From the NCBI GenBank assembly GCA_965153455.1, contig OZ234498.1, positions 2,976,001 through 3,040,000 of the forward strand: a DNA stretch of 64,000 bases. The letters are read 5' to 3'. The notes under the pieces are model-generated. The model made no database searches. It had not been told where the DNA came from and saw nothing but the letters and a program-made list of their open reading frames with translations. The DNA is from Sphagnum compactum (taxonomy: Eukaryota > Bryophyta > Sphagnopsida > Sphagnales). A program made the position numbers and the translations under genes. Positions 61,288 to 64,000 of the stretch are shown here, piece after piece; position 1 is the first letter of the stretch, and the number at the start of each line of letters is the position of its first letter.

Positions 61288-61800
61288 TTTTGATTTCACA
61301 AGTTTTCTTGCACTCTGGAGATCGCGCCGTCATTGCAGTAGGCCACTTGTACTTCCCCTAACACGTCGGATGTGGGCACTCTGCGTACAACTTCCCCCAG
61401 TTCCCTGCTTCAGGCCCTCAAACTCATGTGGTCTTCAAAGTTATCTATGTACATGGAATTTGATGAAGCGTAACAATATGGGATAAAAAATGAAATGTTA
61501 TTCATAAAAGTGTAAAGAACACCTTGGGTACTCATCAACTTTTATAGTTTCAACATTGTTATTATTGATATCTTCAGTCAACAGAGTGTTTCTTTTCCTA
61601 GTGTCTGCATGATGTCATCAAGTGATTCAACAAGCATGCTCTTGAGATTGGCATTGGTGGGTGATTCTTGAAACTAGTATAAAATTAGGTTTAGGATTTT
61701 AATAGGTCATTAGGTATGTTAATATTTTAATTATGAAACACATATTTAATTCATTCCAGACTTTAACTTTAATTATGGACTTAATTTAATACACAAGAGG
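61288..61800. other. Probable 3' UTR of locus C and intergenic DNA
   Basis: GC-moderate sequence to about 61480, consistent with a 3' UTR, then AT-rich DNA. No further gene was recognised. Confidence 0.35.
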
Positions 61801-61804
61801 AGGT

Positions 61805-62230
61805 CAGAACACATCTGGTGATTACCAAATAAAACATATTTCAACTATCTTTTCATGTAATTTGCATAAATTTTCAACAAAAAATTAAATTTAACATCAA
61901 ACTCAATAGGCTGGGGAACAAAACCCATCTAATGGTCACCAAATAGGATGTATTTCAACCATCTTTGCATGTAATTGCATAAATTTTCAACAAGAACTTG
62001 AACTTCACACCAAACTCAATAGGTTGGGGAACAAAACTCATCTCGTGGCCACCAAATAAGATGTATTTCAACCAAGTTTTCATATAATTTCATTAATTTT
62101 TCAAAAGAAAGTGAATTTGACATCAAATTCAACATGGTGTAAATGTTGAAATTAGTCTAGTGGCCACCACATGGGAAAAATTGCCACCATGCCAACACGC
62201 ATTTTCATAATTTTCATTAAAAACTTGAAT
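61805..62230. repeat. ~114-bp satellite-like tandem repeat
   Basis: ACCAAATA landmarks at 61824, 61938 and 62051, and a degenerate ACCACAT at 62166, give a period of 113-115 bp. Shared words include GTATTTCAACCA, GCATAAATTTTCAACAA and TCAATAGG(C/T)TGGGGAACAA. Confidence 0.85.
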
Positions 62231-64000
62231 TTCCATTCAAATTCAACAAGATTGTCTAGTGGTTTCTAAATTATTGAAATTTCAAGCATATTTTAATTAA
62301 TTTTCATAAAGTCTGCACAAGAACGTGTAAATTCAAACATGTTTTAAATCAACTCAAACTTGTAAACTCAAGTATAACTGATGTGATGATCACCAAATTT
62401 TGAGTACTTATTTCTATCTTCCTATCATCAATTCCAACCAATATTTTCAAATTAAAATTCATTGAATTTAGTATAAATTGAACTGGTTGGCTAAAATGAA
62501 GGTTAGACCTTGCCGACAACAAATCATAAATTTAAGTACATGAGTGCAATTTTTTTTTCATATTTATCACTAATGTCACCAGACGTTGACAAACATTTCA
62601 TCCACCCATGACATTAAAAAGGAAATTTCCACACATCACCTCTATAATATTTTTTTATGCACATTTAAAATGACAATTTAAAACAAGCAATGTCCATATT
62701 GACAAAAGGTCAGCACATTGAAATGTTTATAAAGAGGATAAACATTAATATTTTCCTTAATGAATGCACACAGGCAAATTGAATATATTTCAAAGCATTA
62801 AAATCCCATTTGAAAAAAAAACTAAACCTTCTATAATGACCATAAAATAACACCAACATTTTTGCTTAATGTTCATTAAAAATTTGACGTGCAATTACAA
62901 TGCACAGGAGTTATTGTCAACTGCATCAAGATTAGTTTTTTCCTTAAATGCATGGGTCACATTAATATTTATCATGGAATAAACTATTATATTGCTTTTA
63001 GCCGAAAAAAAAAATGTGACACAAGTATTTCAACCCATTGTTTTGGGGCTACATTGATTACGTTTCCACTTATAGTGAAAAGAAAATTTTGAATATTTTA
63101 AAACATTTTTTCAAGAATATTCCAAGAATATTTCCCAAAAGGTAGTCATATAAGGAGGCACTAGTGGCTCCTATTAGCACATTTGCATCTTGCTTTCCAA
63201 GTACTTACAATGTTTCATGAATTCCCTCAATTAGAATGGCCTGGATATTACTTCTATTTCTACAATCCTCTTTTGAAACATATAATGCAACAAAATGTTG
63301 TATCTCCAAAGATTAAAACTTCTACCAAATTAAATAATTCATCCCACACCATCCTCTTTTTATATGTTTCACCAGTCCTCCTTATCATGAAGGTAGTTAA
63401 CACTATTTATGCAAAAGGAAAAGAATCACTTAAATTCACTAGCGTTCCACATCTTCTTTGGCCTTTGATATACTACTAGTTTTTAAACTCCATAATGCAC
63501 ATCCTCCAAAACCAACGCAACATCACATCCACGACTCATATTGATTCGGAAAAAAACACATAAAAAAAAAAACAAACAAAAAATCAATGCCAAGTGTTGT
63601 TGAAATCCCAACTCACAATAATAAACGTTGTGGAACGTAACTTGCAAAAAAACAAAACAAACAAAGAAACATAACACAAAGTTTACATAACCTTTTCCAC
63701 TTTCACCATCAATTGTCGAACTCTTGTTGCCTTCTAAGTTTTGACGATTGATGGTATTATTCGATTCAAATAAGGTTTATCAACCCGAATTCTATGCCAC
63801 AATCTTTGATCAACCTTGACTAGATGGAGCCAAAATTGATAAAGATGAAAAAACAACTGGCACAAAATAGATACTTAACCTTCTCTATTTTTGACTACCT
63901 AATGAACCAAATGTGTGTTGATTTCTTATTTGAAATAACAATTCCTTAAAATCTAACCCAAAAAACATACTTTTTTTGAAAAAAAATTCACAAAAATGTG
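62231..64000. other. AT-rich DNA with no recognisable gene
   Basis: Short open frames only (for example 63183-63479), without motifs or splice context that would support a gene. Confidence 0.4.

Overview
The window is nuclear DNA of a land plant: spliceosomal introns, a plant family-1 glycosyltransferase with its PSPG box, a plant MLKL-like kinase family, a Ty3/gypsy element primed by initiator tRNA-Met, and CACTA and LINE remnants spread through AT-rich intergenic DNA. The low gene density, decayed repeats and four-intron glycosyltransferase suggest a large-genome gymnosperm, fern or lycophyte rather than a compact angiosperm. I cannot name the species.

Layout: 1-760 is a minus-strand LINE reverse transcriptase fragment. 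1600-4829 is an apparently intact five-exon UDP-glycosyltransferase. 5602-6061 holds a scrap of that gene's last exon fused to a scrap of a kinase exon. 6058-12830 is kinase locus A: long 5' region, non-coding leader exon(s), and a 537-residue main coding exon (10619-12230). 13-27 kb is mostly unannotatable AT-rich DNA with tandem duplications, a MITE-like element and hairpins. 27.3-30.8 kb is kinase locus B, a pseudogene. 31-42 kb is AT-rich DNA with three CACTA termini, one bounded CACTA element (38293-39294) and several minisatellites. 42193-50113 is a nearly complete minus-strand Ty3/gypsy element with two 856-bp LTRs. 50-55.4 kb is AT-rich DNA with two weak SINE-like boxes. 55434-61500 is kinase locus C, a duplicate of locus A's 5' region and gene that lost the N-terminal half of the coding region but keeps a tandemly duplicated C-terminal exon array. 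61.8-62.2 kb is a ~114-bp satellite-like repeat.

The theme is a kinase family expanding and decaying in place: A, B, C and the scrap at 5851-6061 share promoter, leader, intron and coding DNA. Each protein would have an N-terminal helical region resembling plant MLKL/HeLo proteins, followed by a kinase-like domain. The DFG motif reads DFS in A and C but DFG in pseudogene B, and the copies differ in their C-terminal exons. The glycosyltransferase probably acts on a small-molecule acceptor, and nothing in the sequence links it functionally to the kinases. All structures were read by eye, and splice sites are predictions.
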